Source of the DNA: an uncultured Porphyromonadaceae bacterium
Lineage (GTDB): Bacteria > Bacteroidota > Bacteroidia > Bacteroidales > Muribaculaceae
Direction of reading: 5' to 3'
Assembly: GCA_900540625.1 (NCBI GenBank)
Contig: UQGP01000015.1
Location: 1 to 49,173 of the forward strand
DNA: 49,173 nucleotides
Each line of letters opens with the position of its first letter. Within the stretch, counting starts at the first letter, position 1. The position numbers and the translations under genes are program-made. This document shows, piece by piece, positions 34,097-43,182 of the stretch. The notes below the pieces were generated by a model. The model was given only the letters and a program-made list of their open reading frames with translations, was not told the origin of the DNA and searched no databases.

Positions 34097-34447
34097 TTAG
34101 GCGTTGCGAACTTTGTCTACAACGGCCTTGAAGGCTGCGGGGTTGTTGAGTGCGAGGTCGGCGAGGACTTTGCGGTTGATTTCGATGCCGGCCTTGTGGA
34201 TGAGGCCCATGAGCTGTGAGTAGCTGAGGCCTTCGACGCGAGCGGCAGCGTTGATACGCTGGATCCACAGTGCGCGGAAGTTGCGTTTCTTTTGTTTGCG
34301 GTCGCGATAAGCGTAGGTCAGACCTTTTTCCCAAGTGTTTTTGGCGACGGTCCAGACGTTGCGGCGGCAGCCAAAGTAGCCGCGTGTAAGTTTCAGGATT
34401 TTTTTACGGCGAGCACGAGATGCTACGTGGTTTACTGATCTTGGCAT
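34097..34447 (-). CDS. rplT: 50S ribosomal protein L20
   Basis: 116 residues, normal length. It starts MPRSVNHVASRARRKKILKLTRGYFGCR and contains AYRDRKQKKRNFRALWIQRINAAAR, the L20 signature. L20 binds 23S rRNA early in 50S assembly and in several bacteria represses its own operon. The gap to rpmI is unusually long here (207 bp of apparently non-coding DNA). It is the last gene before the operon terminator. Confidence 0.97.
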   Translation of the reverse strand: MPRSVNHVASRARRKKILKLTRGYFGCRRNVWTVAKNTWEKGLTYAYRDRKQKKRNFRALWIQRINAAARVEGLSYSQLMGLIHKAGIEINRKVLADLALNNPAAFKAVVDKVRNA

Positions 34448-34654
34448 TTCTTTTTGGTGTTTTGAATGACAGCGGCTTGTGTTGCTCTTAGTGTATTGTT
34501 ACGCTGTACATTCGGTTAGTAAATGTGTAAAAGAGATGGTGTTGCGTCGCTGCTTGTGTTCCTTGGTGCGGTGTTCCGGAGCAGGGCCATGCTTAGGTGC
34601 CGATGCTGCGTTGCGTGTAGGCTTATGCTGCGGCGCGGGTTTTGTTTATGCTCC

Positions 34655-34852
34655 TTATTTGAGGGCCAGCAGTGCTTTGACGTTGTTGACGTCGGTCTTG
34701 GCTACCAAACCGAAGTGGGTCAGGTTGCGTTTTTGCTTCTTGGTCTTTTTGGTCAAGATGTGGCTCTTGTAAGCATGTTTTCTTTTGATCTTTCCTGAGC
34801 CGGTAAGGGCGAACCTCTTTTTGGCACCGGCGTTAGTCTTAATCTTGGGCAT
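34655..34852 (-). CDS. rpmI: 50S ribosomal protein L35
   Basis: 65 residues. MPKIKTNAGAKKRFALTGSGKIKRKHAYKSHILTKK is the complete L35 signature. It lies 30 bp after infC in the conserved infC-rpmI-rplT order. Confidence 0.96.
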   Translation of the reverse strand: MPKIKTNAGAKKRFALTGSGKIKRKHAYKSHILTKKTKKQKRNLTHFGLVAKTDVNNVKALLALK

Positions 34853-34882
34853 GTTGTTTTGTTTAAATATTAATAGTGTTGT

Positions 34883-35476
34883 TTATTTCTTCTTGGGAGA
34901 CAGCATGATAATCATGCGTTTGCCTTCCAAAAGGGGCATTTGGTCTACTTTGCCGTATTCTTCGAGGTCGTTGGCAAAACGGAGCAGCAGTACTTCGCCT
35001 TGTTCCTTGAAGAGTATCGAGCGTCCTTTGAAGAAGACGTAGGCTTTGACTTTGGCGCCTTCCTGGAGGAAGCCTATGGCGTGGCGCAACTTGAAGTTGT
35101 AGTCGTGGTCGTCTGTCTGAGGACCGAAGCGTATTTCTTTGATAACGACTTTGGTTGCCTTGGCTTTAATCTCTTTCTGCTTTTTCTTTTGCTGGTACAG
35201 GTACTTTTGATAGTCAAGTATCTTGCATACCGGCGGCTCGGCAGTCGGGGATATTTCCACGAGGTCCAGCTCGAGTTCTTCGGCCTGACGCAGGGCATCG
35301 TGAATGGAGTATATGCCCGGAGTGACGTTATCACCTACGAGACGTACTTCGCGTGCACGAATTTGTTCGTTGATGAGGTTGGGGTTGGCGGGCTTTTCGC
35401 CGCGACGCGTCATTGGGGGACGAGAGCCCGAGGGGCGCGGAGGCCGTGGGCCGGGATGATAGGGTTTTTTCTCCAT
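34883..35476 (-). CDS. infC: Translation initiation factor IF-3
   Basis: 197 residues. A proline-rich, basic N-terminal extension (about residues 1-30) precedes the IF3-N domain (LINEQIRAREVRLVGDNVTPGIYSI). The linker and the IF3-C domain (KEIRFGPQTDDHDYNFKLRHAIGFLQEGAKVKAYVFFKGR) follow. IF-3 binds 30S subunits and checks the start codon. The start here is ATG, whereas infC of many enterics uses AUU for autoregulation, so that mechanism is not indicated. It lies 63 bp after thrS. Confidence 0.96.
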   Translation of the reverse strand: MEKKPYHPGPRPPRPSGSRPPMTRRGEKPANPNLINEQIRAREVRLVGDNVTPGIYSIHDALRQAEELELDLVEISPTAEPPVCKILDYQKYLYQQKKKQKEIKAKATKVVIKEIRFGPQTDDHDYNFKLRHAIGFLQEGAKVKAYVFFKGRSILFKEQGEVLLLRFANDLEEYGKVDQMPLLEGKRMIIMLSPKKK

Positions 35477-35539
35477 TCAGTGGGTGTAGATGTTGTGTAT
35501 TATGTTAATATTGTGTGCGTTAAAGGCTTCGCAGGGCTT

Positions 35540-37477
35540 TTAGTGTCCTACGGAGTCCTTGACGTCTTGTGCTATTTGCTCGGCAAAGGTACTAATTTTC
35601 ATCGAACCTTGGTCGCCTTGGCCCTGTTTTCTTACCGAAACTTCGCCGTTTTCTTGCTCTTTCTCGCCTACGATAAGCATATAAGGTATGCGCTTGAGCT
35701 CGTTTTCGCGAATTTTCTTGCCGATTTTTTCGTTGCGGTCATCGACGATGGTGCGGATGTCGGCTTCGTCGAGTTGGGCTGCAACTTTGCGAGCGTAGTC
35801 ATTGAATTTTTCGGAGATGGGCAGCACTACCACTTGGTCGGGCGCGAGCCACAGGGGCAGATGTCCGGCAGTGTGCTCAAGCAGTACGGCCACGAAACGT
35901 TCGAGCGATCCGAAGGGAGCGCGGTGAATCATCACGGGACGATGCTTGAGGTTGTCGGCGCCGGTGTATTCAAGGCCGAAGCGCTCGGGTAGGTTGTAGT
36001 CTACCTGGATTGTACCCAGCTGCCAGCGGCGGCCGATGGCGTCTTTGACCATGAAGTCGAGCTTGGGGCCGTAGAATGCGGCTTCGCCGAGTTCCTTGCG
36101 TGCCTTGAGGCCTTTTTCTTCGCAGGCTTCGATGATGGCGGTTTCGGCCAAGTGCCAATTTTCATCGCTGCCGATGTATTTTTCTTTGTGTTTGGGGTCG
36201 CGCAGCGAGATTTGTGCCTCGTAGTTGTTGAAGTTGAGTGCCTTGAAGATATAGAAGATAATATCCATCACTTTGAGGAACTCGTCTTTGATTTGCTCGG
36301 GGGCGCAGAAGATGTGTGCATCGTCCTGCGTAAATCCGCGTACGCGGGTCAGTCCATGGAGTTCGCCCGACTGCTCGTAGCGGTATACGGTGCCGAATTC
36401 GGCGATACGCAGGGGCAGTTCGCGATAGCTGCGCGGGAAGGCGCGGAAGATTTCGCAGTGGTGGGGGCAGTTCATGGGCTTGAGCAGATACTCTTCGCCT
36501 TCTTCGGGGGTGTGTATGGGCTGGAAGGAATCCTTGCCGTACTTGGCGTAGTGTCCGGAGGTGACGTACAGCATCTTGCTGCCGATATGGGGAGTGATTA
36601 CCTGCTGGTAACCGTATTTCTTTTGGATGCGGCGGAGGAATTGCTCGAGACGGTCGCGCAGGGCGGCACCTTTGGGAAGCCACAGGGGCAGTCCGGCGCC
36701 GACGTTGGAGCTGAAGGTGAACAGCTCGAGTTCTTTGCCTATTTTGCGGTGGTCGCGTTTCTTGGCTTCTTCGAGCAGTACGAGATACTCGTCCAGCATT
36801 TTTTTCTTGGGAAAGGATATGCCGTATACGCGAGTCAATTGGTCGCGCTTTTCGTCGCCGCGCCAGTATGCACCGGCTAAGGATGTGATTTTTACGGCCT
36901 TGATAGGTGCTACCGTGGGGATATGCGGACCGCGGCACAGGTCGGTGAAGTTGCCTTGGGTGTATGTGGTGATGTGTCCGTCTTCGAGTTCGCTGATGAG
37001 CTCGCACTTGTACTTTTCGCCGCGGTCGCCGAAGAGTTTGAGGGCGTCTGCTTTGGAGATGTCGCGACGTACCACGGGGTTGGCGGTACGTGCCAGTTCG
37101 AGCATCTTGGCCTCGATGCGCGGGAAGTCGGCGGCGGTGATGGAATTGCCTGCGGGGTCGATGTCATAATAGAACCCGTTTTCGATGGCGGGGCCGATGC
37201 CGAATTTGACTCCGGGGAAGAGCTCTTGCAGCGCTTCGGCCAGCAGGTGCGCGCTGGTGTGCCAAAATGCGTGCTTGGCCTCGGGGTCGTCCCATTTGTG
37301 AAGCGTGAGCGTGGCATCGCACTCGATGGGGCGTGTCAAGTCCCATGCTTCGTCGTTGACGGTGGCGGCCAGCACGTCGGAGGCGAGGCGCTCGCTGATG
37401 CTCTTAGCTATTTCTAACGGCGTCGTGCCTTTGGCATATTCTTTGACGCTGTTGTCGGGGAATGTAATTTTAATCAT
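35540..37477 (-). CDS. thrS: Threonyl-tRNA synthetase
   Basis: 645 residues, full-length class II synthetase. The N-terminal TGS domain is at about 1-60 (MIKITFPDNSVKEYAKGTTPLEIA). The editing domain has HTSAHLLAEALQ and the Cys/His zinc-type site. The catalytic domain has MNCPHHCEIFR, TRVRGFTQDDAHIFC, and the motif 3 region HRAPFGSLERF. The anticodon-binding domain occupies the last 110 residues. It is the first gene of the thrS-infC-rpmI-rplT operon. Confidence 0.97.
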   Translation of the reverse strand: MIKITFPDNSVKEYAKGTTPLEIAKSISERLASDVLAATVNDEAWDLTRPIECDATLTLHKWDDPEAKHAFWHTSAHLLAEALQELFPGVKFGIGPAIENGFYYDIDPAGNSITAADFPRIEAKMLELARTANPVVRRDISKADALKLFGDRGEKYKCELISELEDGHITTYTQGNFTDLCRGPHIPTVAPIKAVKITSLAGAYWRGDEKRDQLTRVYGISFPKKKMLDEYLVLLEEAKKRDHRKIGKELELFTFSSNVGAGLPLWLPKGAALRDRLEQFLRRIQKKYGYQQVITPHIGSKMLYVTSGHYAKYGKDSFQPIHTPEEGEEYLLKPMNCPHHCEIFRAFPRSYRELPLRIAEFGTVYRYEQSGELHGLTRVRGFTQDDAHIFCAPEQIKDEFLKVMDIIFYIFKALNFNNYEAQISLRDPKHKEKYIGSDENWHLAETAIIEACEEKGLKARKELGEAAFYGPKLDFMVKDAIGRRWQLGTIQVDYNLPERFGLEYTGADNLKHRPVMIHRAPFGSLERFVAVLLEHTAGHLPLWLAPDQVVVLPISEKFNDYARKVAAQLDEADIRTIVDDRNEKIGKKIRENELKRIPYMLIVGEKEQENGEVSVRKQGQGDQGSMKISTFAEQIAQDVKDSVGH

Positions 37478-37514
37478 ATCGTTGTATGTCGATGATTGCT
37501 TGCATAATTATGGC

Positions 37515-37570
37515 GGTGTGCGGCATGCGGCTGCCGACACCAAAAGCACCTTCGCCTCGGGCGCCGGTGC
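37515..37570 (-). promoter_or_regulatory. Two hairpins in the thrS leader
   Basis: Hairpin 1 pairs GCACC (37546-37550) with GGTGC (37566-37570) around an inner CGCC/GGCG stem. Hairpin 2 pairs GGTGT and CGGCA (37515-37525) with TGCCG and ACACC (37532-37541). Both lie between the predicted transcription start and ATG 37477, so they could be targets for synthetase autoregulation or attenuation. No T-box core is recognised. Confidence 0.45.
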
Positions 37571-37580
37571 AAAATCGCCG

Positions 37581-37588
37581 CAAAGTTA
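37581..37588 (-). promoter_or_regulatory. -7 element of the thrS operon
   Basis: TAACTTTG on the minus strand gives a leader of about 100 nt. No clear -33 element is seen. Confidence 0.55.
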
Positions 37589-37705
37589 CTAAAAATCTTT
37601 GGATTTCAGCCGCTAAAATTCGGGATTTTTTCATCTCTTATTCGGCGAGGGATTTCGATAGGAATCGGAACGGCTGTTCGCTCCATTCCGTCGGCGGTGG
37701 AATGC

Positions 37706-38326
37706 TTATTGATTGGGGAATGGGTCTTCCTTATAGGTGACGGCGCCGCGACGTCGTGCGCACTCAAATACACTTTCGAAGATATGGTGTACGTTCGGGT
37801 CGGCGAAGACACATTCTACGCCGCCATTGTCCAACGGGACTAATTCGCCGTTTTTCCTTGTTAAAATCGAGATTCGATAGTCTGAGATGGTGTTTGCGAA
37901 CACAACAGTATGGAAAACGAAATAGTAACTATCCCAATACAAGAAGTGGTAGTCTTTAAATGTAAAATTTCCTCTGGATATCGATCCCGGGCGACATACA
38001 AGCCTGGCTTTAACGCCATCGATGGGACAGAACGGATACCAACCGATTGCGTTTCCGGATGCGTCATAATAATATAGCCAGAGTTTCGGCGGCTCGTCAT
38101 TGACGATATCCGTAAGGTCTACCCAGATTTCACAAGTGCCGGATGTATACGTTTTTTCATACCAAAACAGTCGTGAAAATGGGATTTCGTATCGTTCGTC
38201 ATATTTGCCGGGCTTGTACTTGCCTTTTGCCATGGCTACACCGGGGATGATAAGCAGAAGTGTCAATAGCCTCACTAATAGTCTTTTGCAATTGCTTGTC
38301 GCGGCGATGATCGGTTCTTGGGTCAT
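37706..38326 (-). CDS. Small exported protein of unknown function
   Basis: 206 residues. A cationic start and hydrophobic stretch (CKRLLVRLLTLLLIIPGVAMAKG) form a signal peptide. The mature part is rich in aromatics: RLFWYEKTYTSGTCEIWVDLTDI, LWLYYYDASGNAIGWYPFCP, YHFLYWDSYYFVFHT. This suggests a small beta sandwich. Three Cys in the mature part could form one disulfide. No family is recognised. Its start lies 30 bp after the lpxB stop, so it is probably co-transcribed with lpxB. In style it recalls the small exported protein at 3704-4381, but I see no clear sequence relation. Confidence 0.65.
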   Translation of the reverse strand: MTQEPIIAATSNCKRLLVRLLTLLLIIPGVAMAKGKYKPGKYDERYEIPFSRLFWYEKTYTSGTCEIWVDLTDIVNDEPPKLWLYYYDASGNAIGWYPFCPIDGVKARLVCRPGSISRGNFTFKDYHFLYWDSYYFVFHTVVFANTISDYRISILTRKNGELVPLDNGGVECVFADPNVHHIFESVFECARRRGAVTYKEDPFPNQ

Positions 38327-38356
38327 ATTTGTATTGGTTTTGCGGGTTATTATTGT

Positions 38357-39499
38357 TTATGCGAATTGGGATGCGAGGTCGATGACGGCGCGGGCGGCGG
38401 CATCGGCGGCATCGGCCGAGCCGAGTATGCGTCGTATCTCGGCATATCCTTCGAGCATATCTCGCCGTGCGGGGGCGGTATCGTCGATGATTGCGGCCAA
38501 GCTCCGGGCCACGGCCTCGGCGGTGCACCGGTGCAGCAGCATTTCGTCGATGACGCGACGTCCGGCAATGAGGTTGGGCAGGGTGACGTAATCCACCTTG
38601 AGCAGGCGGTGCATGATGGCGTAGGACAGTCGGCTGCCGTTGGCGCGGTAGCAGGCCACCTGCGGCGTGCCGGCCAAAGCCGCTTCGAGTGTTGCCGTCC
38701 CCGAGGTGACCAATGCGGCCTGCGCATAGGCCAGTAGCGGCATCGTGGCATCGCGCACTATGTGCACGCCTTCAGCCATATATGGTGCATAGATGCTGTC
38801 GTCCATACCCGGGGCGGCGGCCACGGCCACGCCATATTGCGGAAAGCGTGCTGCGGCCTCAAGCATTACGGACATATTGTTGCGTATCTCGCCGCGACGG
38901 CTGCCGGGTAGCAGCGCTATGTACGGGCGTGTCGGTTCTATGCCGTGTGCGGCCAGGAAGTCGCGGCGTGCGGGCTTGGCGGCCAATGCGGCGTCAATCT
39001 CGCCCACCGAGGGATTGCCGACGTAGGTCACCTCGTAGTGATGGCGCCGGCTGTAGTAATCGACTTCGAAGGGGAAGATGACGAGCATACAGTCCACTAA
39101 TTTTTTGATGGTACGGACGCGCCATTCCTTCCACGCCCAGACTTTTGGCGAGATGTAATATGCCACGGGGATGCCCAGGCGGTGTGCTTCGGCGGCCACC
39201 TTGAGATTGAAGCTCGGATAGTCGATGAGTACCAGTACATCGGGGCGTGCGCTGCGCAGCGCCTCCTTGGCGGCGTGCAGATTGGCGGAAATGCGTCGCA
39301 GGTTGCGCAATACCTCGCTGAAGCCCATGAATGCCATGTCGCGATAGTCTATTACCGGCGCGATGCCGCTGACGGCACGCATGCCCTCGCCGCCGAGATA
39401 TACAAATTCGGCTGCCGGGTCGTGGCGGCGTAGGGCTGCCATCACTTGCGAGGCATGCAGGTCGCCGGATGCCTCTCCGGCTATCATGAAGTATTTCAC
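38357..39499 (-). CDS. lpxB: Lipid-A-disaccharide synthase
   Basis: This GT-B glycosyltransferase condenses UDP-2,3-diacylglucosamine with lipid X to make the lipid A disaccharide at the inner membrane. 380 residues, normal length. It starts MKYFMIAGEASGDLHASQVM, the LpxB signature. VLIDYPSFNLKVA, YYISPKVWAWKEWRV, LPGSRRGEIRNN (nucleotide-sugar loop) and SGTATLEAAL follow. It is expressed from its own promoter and followed by a small exported protein gene. Confidence 0.95.
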   Translation of the reverse strand: MKYFMIAGEASGDLHASQVMAALRRHDPAAEFVYLGGEGMRAVSGIAPVIDYRDMAFMGFSEVLRNLRRISANLHAAKEALRSARPDVLVLIDYPSFNLKVAAEAHRLGIPVAYYISPKVWAWKEWRVRTIKKLVDCMLVIFPFEVDYYSRRHHYEVTYVGNPSVGEIDAALAAKPARRDFLAAHGIEPTRPYIALLPGSRRGEIRNNMSVMLEAAARFPQYGVAVAAAPGMDDSIYAPYMAEGVHIVRDATMPLLAYAQAALVTSGTATLEAALAGTPQVACYRANGSRLSYAIMHRLLKVDYVTLPNLIAGRRVIDEMLLHRCTAEAVARSLAAIIDDTAPARRDMLEGYAEIRRILGSADAADAAARAVIDLASQFA

Positions 39500-39550
39500 T
39501 GTGTATTATCGTCTGTTGTGCTTTTGGCCGACGAACGGCTTATCGTGTTA

Positions 39551-39582
39551 CAAATTTAGCCTTTTGTGCGGTGACGGCCAAA
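39551..39582 (-). promoter_or_regulatory. Promoter of lpxB
   Basis: On the minus strand, TTTG (39582-39579) and TAAATTTG (39558-39551) are separated by 20 nt. The leader is about 45 nt. Confidence 0.7.
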
Positions 39583-39930
39583 TCCATCGTAATATTTGCG
39601 CAACCATGCACCCCCGGCCCTACGAAAAACATTGCGCCTTTTAAGTTTTTTAATGCTGCGCCGATGCTATAATGCGGCATTTTGGTGTATCTTTGTGCTG
39701 TCGTAAAACGACGTATGATTTGTATACACACATTTATCTTAGGGAGACTATCTTAGGGAGACATGTTGCCCCCGACATTTCCCGGACGGTCGTGATGCCG
39801 CATTTCGCAGTTGCGATGTACACTGTGTCTTCCGAAGCGAGACAAGGCGTGTGCGATTACGCACATATACATACGGATTCTGATACATACAATTTTTAGA
39901 TACACATAACATCTTAAAAGTAAACAAATT
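39583..39930 (+). promoter_or_regulatory. Upstream region of the AlbA_2-type protein, with -7 element and 14-bp tandem repeat
   Basis: A -7 element TATCTTTG lies at 39688-39695, implying a leader of about 230 nt. Within the leader, TATCTTAGGGAGAC is repeated head to tail at 39735-39748 and 39749-39762. No small gene is supported in this interval. Confidence 0.5.
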
Positions 39931-42900
39931 ATGAAATTCAAAGCAGGAAAGTCGTACGAGCTTCCGGTAAAGGAACGAATCGTACAGGGCAATTCGCAGT
40001 ATTTTATTGTAGAACATGACGGAGTGGAGTACCGCATACGTCTGTATGATTTCCAAAAAGAGCAAAAAGACCCGGCAACGCTGCTGTGCCTCGCCAGGCA
40101 GGTGCAAGACGGTACTATTGCGTTGGTGCAGGATTATTCGGCATTTTTGGACCAATTTTACAAGGTAGGCGAAGAATATCCCTTTACGGTCGTATCGGGG
40201 CTCAAGGGCTACGAATTACCATATTACACCGTGCGCGACAATCACGGCCTTATTTTCAACCTCGCCAATTTCGGTAAAGCCAAATTGATGCCTTATCAGG
40301 ACATACGCTGCCGGGTAATTAAAATTGACCGCTACAGACTGCGTCTCCAATTGGTCGTCGATGAGCAAATGCAGCGCAATGTCAAATTTTACAGCCTGCC
40401 GGCCATAGGTGCCGAATTGGGTATAGTCGCCGAGACACGCTTGGCCGAGAGTCTGCTGCTTACCGATGCCTCGTATGCAGACATCGCCGCAGCCTACCGC
40501 AGTCATCGCGGCGAATGGATTCTGATGTTCCTGTCCAAGGTGCGCGACACCATCGAGACGATGCATTACCGAACATTGCGCCGCCACATCCGCGTCCTCC
40601 GGGCATACGTGTCCGTATGTCTGTTCCTCCTCGAAGAAAGCCGACTGATTTCGAGCCTCGATGATACGTGGCGCACGCGCTGGCGTCGGCGCCTCGAAGG
40701 CTATGTGCGCCATGCCAGCACTTCGATACGCGCCCTCGAGATGATAGATTCGGGTAAGCATACCGCCTACTTGGACGACATCATAGCCAAGATGCGCCAA
40801 AGCGGATACCTCTACAATCCCGGAGACAAGCTCGAGGTGATGAACGCCATATTTGCACTGTGCCCGGACATCATCGAGCAGCGCATGGATGACATCCTTT
40901 CTATCATCTCCGACGGCAATCACAGCAACTGGAGTCAAGATCCGTTTCGCTCGGCTTTCATACGCGTGCTTGACTCTTACGTGCGTCTCAACAAGACCCG
41001 AGCCGACGGCCTGACATACGATGACCGCGCCGGCCGCGATATGTTGCAGCGCATGATACGCGTACTGGCTCTGCGGTTGCTGCTGTCGTCCAAGGACGAT
41101 GATTTCGATATACAGGAATATCGCGCCGCACTGGTGCGTTATCTTGTGTTTGAGAACGAGGCCTTGGCTCCCGACTTGCTGCGCAAGGCCTTCGAGGCCG
41201 CAGCCGGGACATCCGAGTCGCCCCTGCGCTTTGGCTGGAAGAGCCTTGACAATCTTAAGCAATTGGCCCTGGAAGCCGCCTCTGCCGACTTGTCCTCCCC
41301 GACCTCTCCGTCCTCCGCCCAATACTACATGGGCAAGGGCGCCGGCCTCGTGGCTACGCGCGAAAGCCTGCACCTTGTTTCGCAAAGTCGCGGCGGTGTC
41401 AATCGCGCCATCCTGCCCGTCGATATGCTGCCATGGCAAAACATCCAGATATACACATCCGAACGCATAGCCGCTCTTCCCGAGGGCTGTGATGACTTGG
41501 ATGCTCTGTCGTGCTTCTGGGCCGATGTGGAGCATGCGCTATACGAACCCGGTAGTCTGACACGTCCCTCTCGTGCAAATCTGCGTGTCGTCGATGCCGG
41601 GGACACGGTCCGGGTATATGTCTCCGAAATCGAAGGCGACGGACGCCTGTTCAGGGTCAAACCTGTGGACGAAAGCATTTCTAACGGCGAGGGTACGCTG
41701 AGCCTTTCCGAGATAGTGAAATATGATGTGTACGGCATGGCCATAGATGATTTTAGGGACGACTTTAACAACGCGCTGGTATTCTATGCCAAAGTCCTGT
41801 CGTTGGGTTCGGGCGATGAGCCGCGATATACGCTGCTGCCGGCCATCAAGGATATGGTGCGCAACGACCTCGACGAAGACACTCCCCTCGAGTGTCTGGT
41901 CATGGGATGGACCAAGTACAAGGGCCGCGAAACCTATCTGGGTATATCGGCGCAGGGCGACCCGGTCAATATTGTCACTGAGAGTACCAAACTTTCCAAA
42001 GGCGACTACGTAGTGGCTACGTACATGTCTATGGAGCCCACCGGGCGACTGCTCTGCCGATACAACAGGCCGGTAGACGAGGATTTTAATACATTCTCGC
42101 CGCACGATGCCATACGCACGATGCTGTTCCTGCTCAAGTCTTCGGTGTTCCATATTCCCGAAACCATGGACCTTGCATCGGAAAATACCGATGACGACCT
42201 GCCCGAATCGACCATCGAGCCCGAGCACGTGGTCGAGCTGATACACATCATAGACCGCGTGGGGTCGCTTGAGTCAAGCTATTTGCGCCGATTTAATTAT
42301 ATGGCCTTTGCGCGTATGCTGGCGCGACTCATAGACAACAACGGTCTGGTGCAATACTTTGCGCGGCGCATGTCTTTTGTCCGACGCCTGCGCACCTTTG
42401 TCAGCTCGGGATACATCAACGTGGATGATATTCGTGCCGACGAAGAAAATTCGGGTGACTATCCGGTACTGGAAATGCGCAGCCGTCAGTTGCGCATACT
42501 CAGTTACATCTACGATTCGTCCAAAAACGATTTTTTATGGGACATCATCGCCGGTGACTACGACGAGACCTCCGTCGGCCTGGCCAAATTGGCTCTGACG
42601 GCCAACCTGTCCATGGAAATGGACGTGGACGAAGCCCAAGGCGCCATCACCGGGCGCATATCGCAGTTGCTGAACATCGAGGTCAAAATACAGCAGCCCA
42701 TATTCTTGGGCGAAGAAACACAGACGCTCGAGTTCAAGAGCAGCTACATCTGCCCCGAAGACGGACTGCACATCGACATGCCGCGTCAGCGTGACCATAT
42801 ATTGCAACGTATTTGCGGATTTCTCAACAGCGCCCAAGGCGGCAAGTTGTATATCGGTGTCAACCGATACGGGTACGTGGTGGGCAATGACGACTTATAT

Positions 42901-43182
42901 CACCATCTCTTCGGTGGAGACCGCGACAAGTACGAACTACGTGTGCGCAACGACATCCGCATCAATCTCGGCGGAGCCGCCAACGACTGCATATCCACGT
43001 TGTGGCTCGACCCGGCCGAATCCGGCGGCAAGAACGTTTTTGTCATCGAGATTCGTCCCAACCAGTTCGGCATCGAGTACGGCGGCAAGTACTGGGTGCG
43101 CCAAGGCACTTCCACCTATCCGTACACGCGCAAGGAGTTCCTGGCCATGCAGGCCAACCGCACCCTCGCCGACGCGCAATGA
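39931..43182 (+). CDS. 1083-residue multidomain protein with C-terminal Schlafen/AlbA_2-type domain
   Basis: No enzyme family covers the whole protein. Residues 1-150 contain two OB/S1-like stretches (YFIVEHDGVEYRIRLYDF; YYTVRDNHGLIFNL, then DIRCRVIKID). About 170-530 is helical and rich in Arg and Leu. About 560-700 again looks like OB or beta-barrel units (DTVRVYVSEIEGDGRLFRVK; ALVFYAKVLSLGSG; LECLVMGWTKYKGRETYLGIS). About 740-890 is helical. Residues about 925-1075 are an AlbA_2/Schlafen-like domain with QTLEFKSSYICPEDG, ICGFLNSAQGGKLYIGVN and VFVIEIRPNQFGIEYGGKYWVRQGTST. This domain occurs in nucleic-acid-binding and RNA-cleaving proteins. An RNA-related role is inference. No signal peptide or membrane segment is seen. 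It precedes porV. Confidence 0.75.
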   Translation: MKFKAGKSYELPVKERIVQGNSQYFIVEHDGVEYRIRLYDFQKEQKDPATLLCLARQVQDGTIALVQDYSAFLDQFYKVGEEYPFTVVSGLKGYELPYYTVRDNHGLIFNLANFGKAKLMPYQDIRCRVIKIDRYRLRLQLVVDEQMQRNVKFYSLPAIGAELGIVAETRLAESLLLTDASYADIAAAYRSHRGEWILMFLSKVRDTIETMHYRTLRRHIRVLRAYVSVCLFLLEESRLISSLDDTWRTRWRRRLEGYVRHASTSIRALEMIDSGKHTAYLDDIIAKMRQSGYLYNPGDKLEVMNAIFALCPDIIEQRMDDILSIISDGNHSNWSQDPFRSAFIRVLDSYVRLNKTRADGLTYDDRAGRDMLQRMIRVLALRLLLSSKDDDFDIQEYRAALVRYLVFENEALAPDLLRKAFEAAAGTSESPLRFGWKSLDNLKQLALEAASADLSSPTSPSSAQYYMGKGAGLVATRESLHLVSQSRGGVNRAILPVDMLPWQNIQIYTSERIAALPEGCDDLDALSCFWADVEHALYEPGSLTRPSRANLRVVDAGDTVRVYVSEIEGDGRLFRVKPVDESISNGEGTLSLSEIVKYDVYGMAIDDFRDDFNNALVFYAKVLSLGSGDEPRYTLLPAIKDMVRNDLDEDTPLECLVMGWTKYKGRETYLGISAQGDPVNIVTESTKLSKGDYVVATYMSMEPTGRLLCRYNRPVDEDFNTFSPHDAIRTMLFLLKSSVFHIPETMDLASENTDDDLPESTIEPEHVVELIHIIDRVGSLESSYLRRFNYMAFARMLARLIDNNGLVQYFARRMSFVRRLRTFVSSGYINVDDIRADEENSGDYPVLEMRSRQLRILSYIYDSSKNDFLWDIIAGDYDETSVGLAKLALTANLSMEMDVDEAQGAITGRISQLLNIEVKIQQPIFLGEETQTLEFKSSYICPEDGLHIDMPRQRDHILQRICGFLNSAQGGKLYIGVNRYGYVVGNDDLYHHLFGGDRDKYELRVRNDIRINLGGAANDCISTLWLDPAESGGKNVFVIEIRPNQFGIEYGGKYWVRQGTSTYPYTRKEFLAMQANRTLADAQ

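Noticed and set aside
34940..35992. 350-residue frame opposite infC and thrS
   Set aside because: It spans two well-supported genes and the gap between them. No coding evidence.
37478..37580. T-box riboswitch in front of thrS
   Set aside because: Hairpins are present, but no T-box core sequence or antiterminator is seen, and T-boxes are not expected in Bacteroidetes.
40216..41535. 439-residue frame opposite the AlbA_2 gene
   Set aside because: His/Gln-rich shadow composition without motif. The plus-strand frame is continuous over 3.2 kb and ends in a recognised domain.
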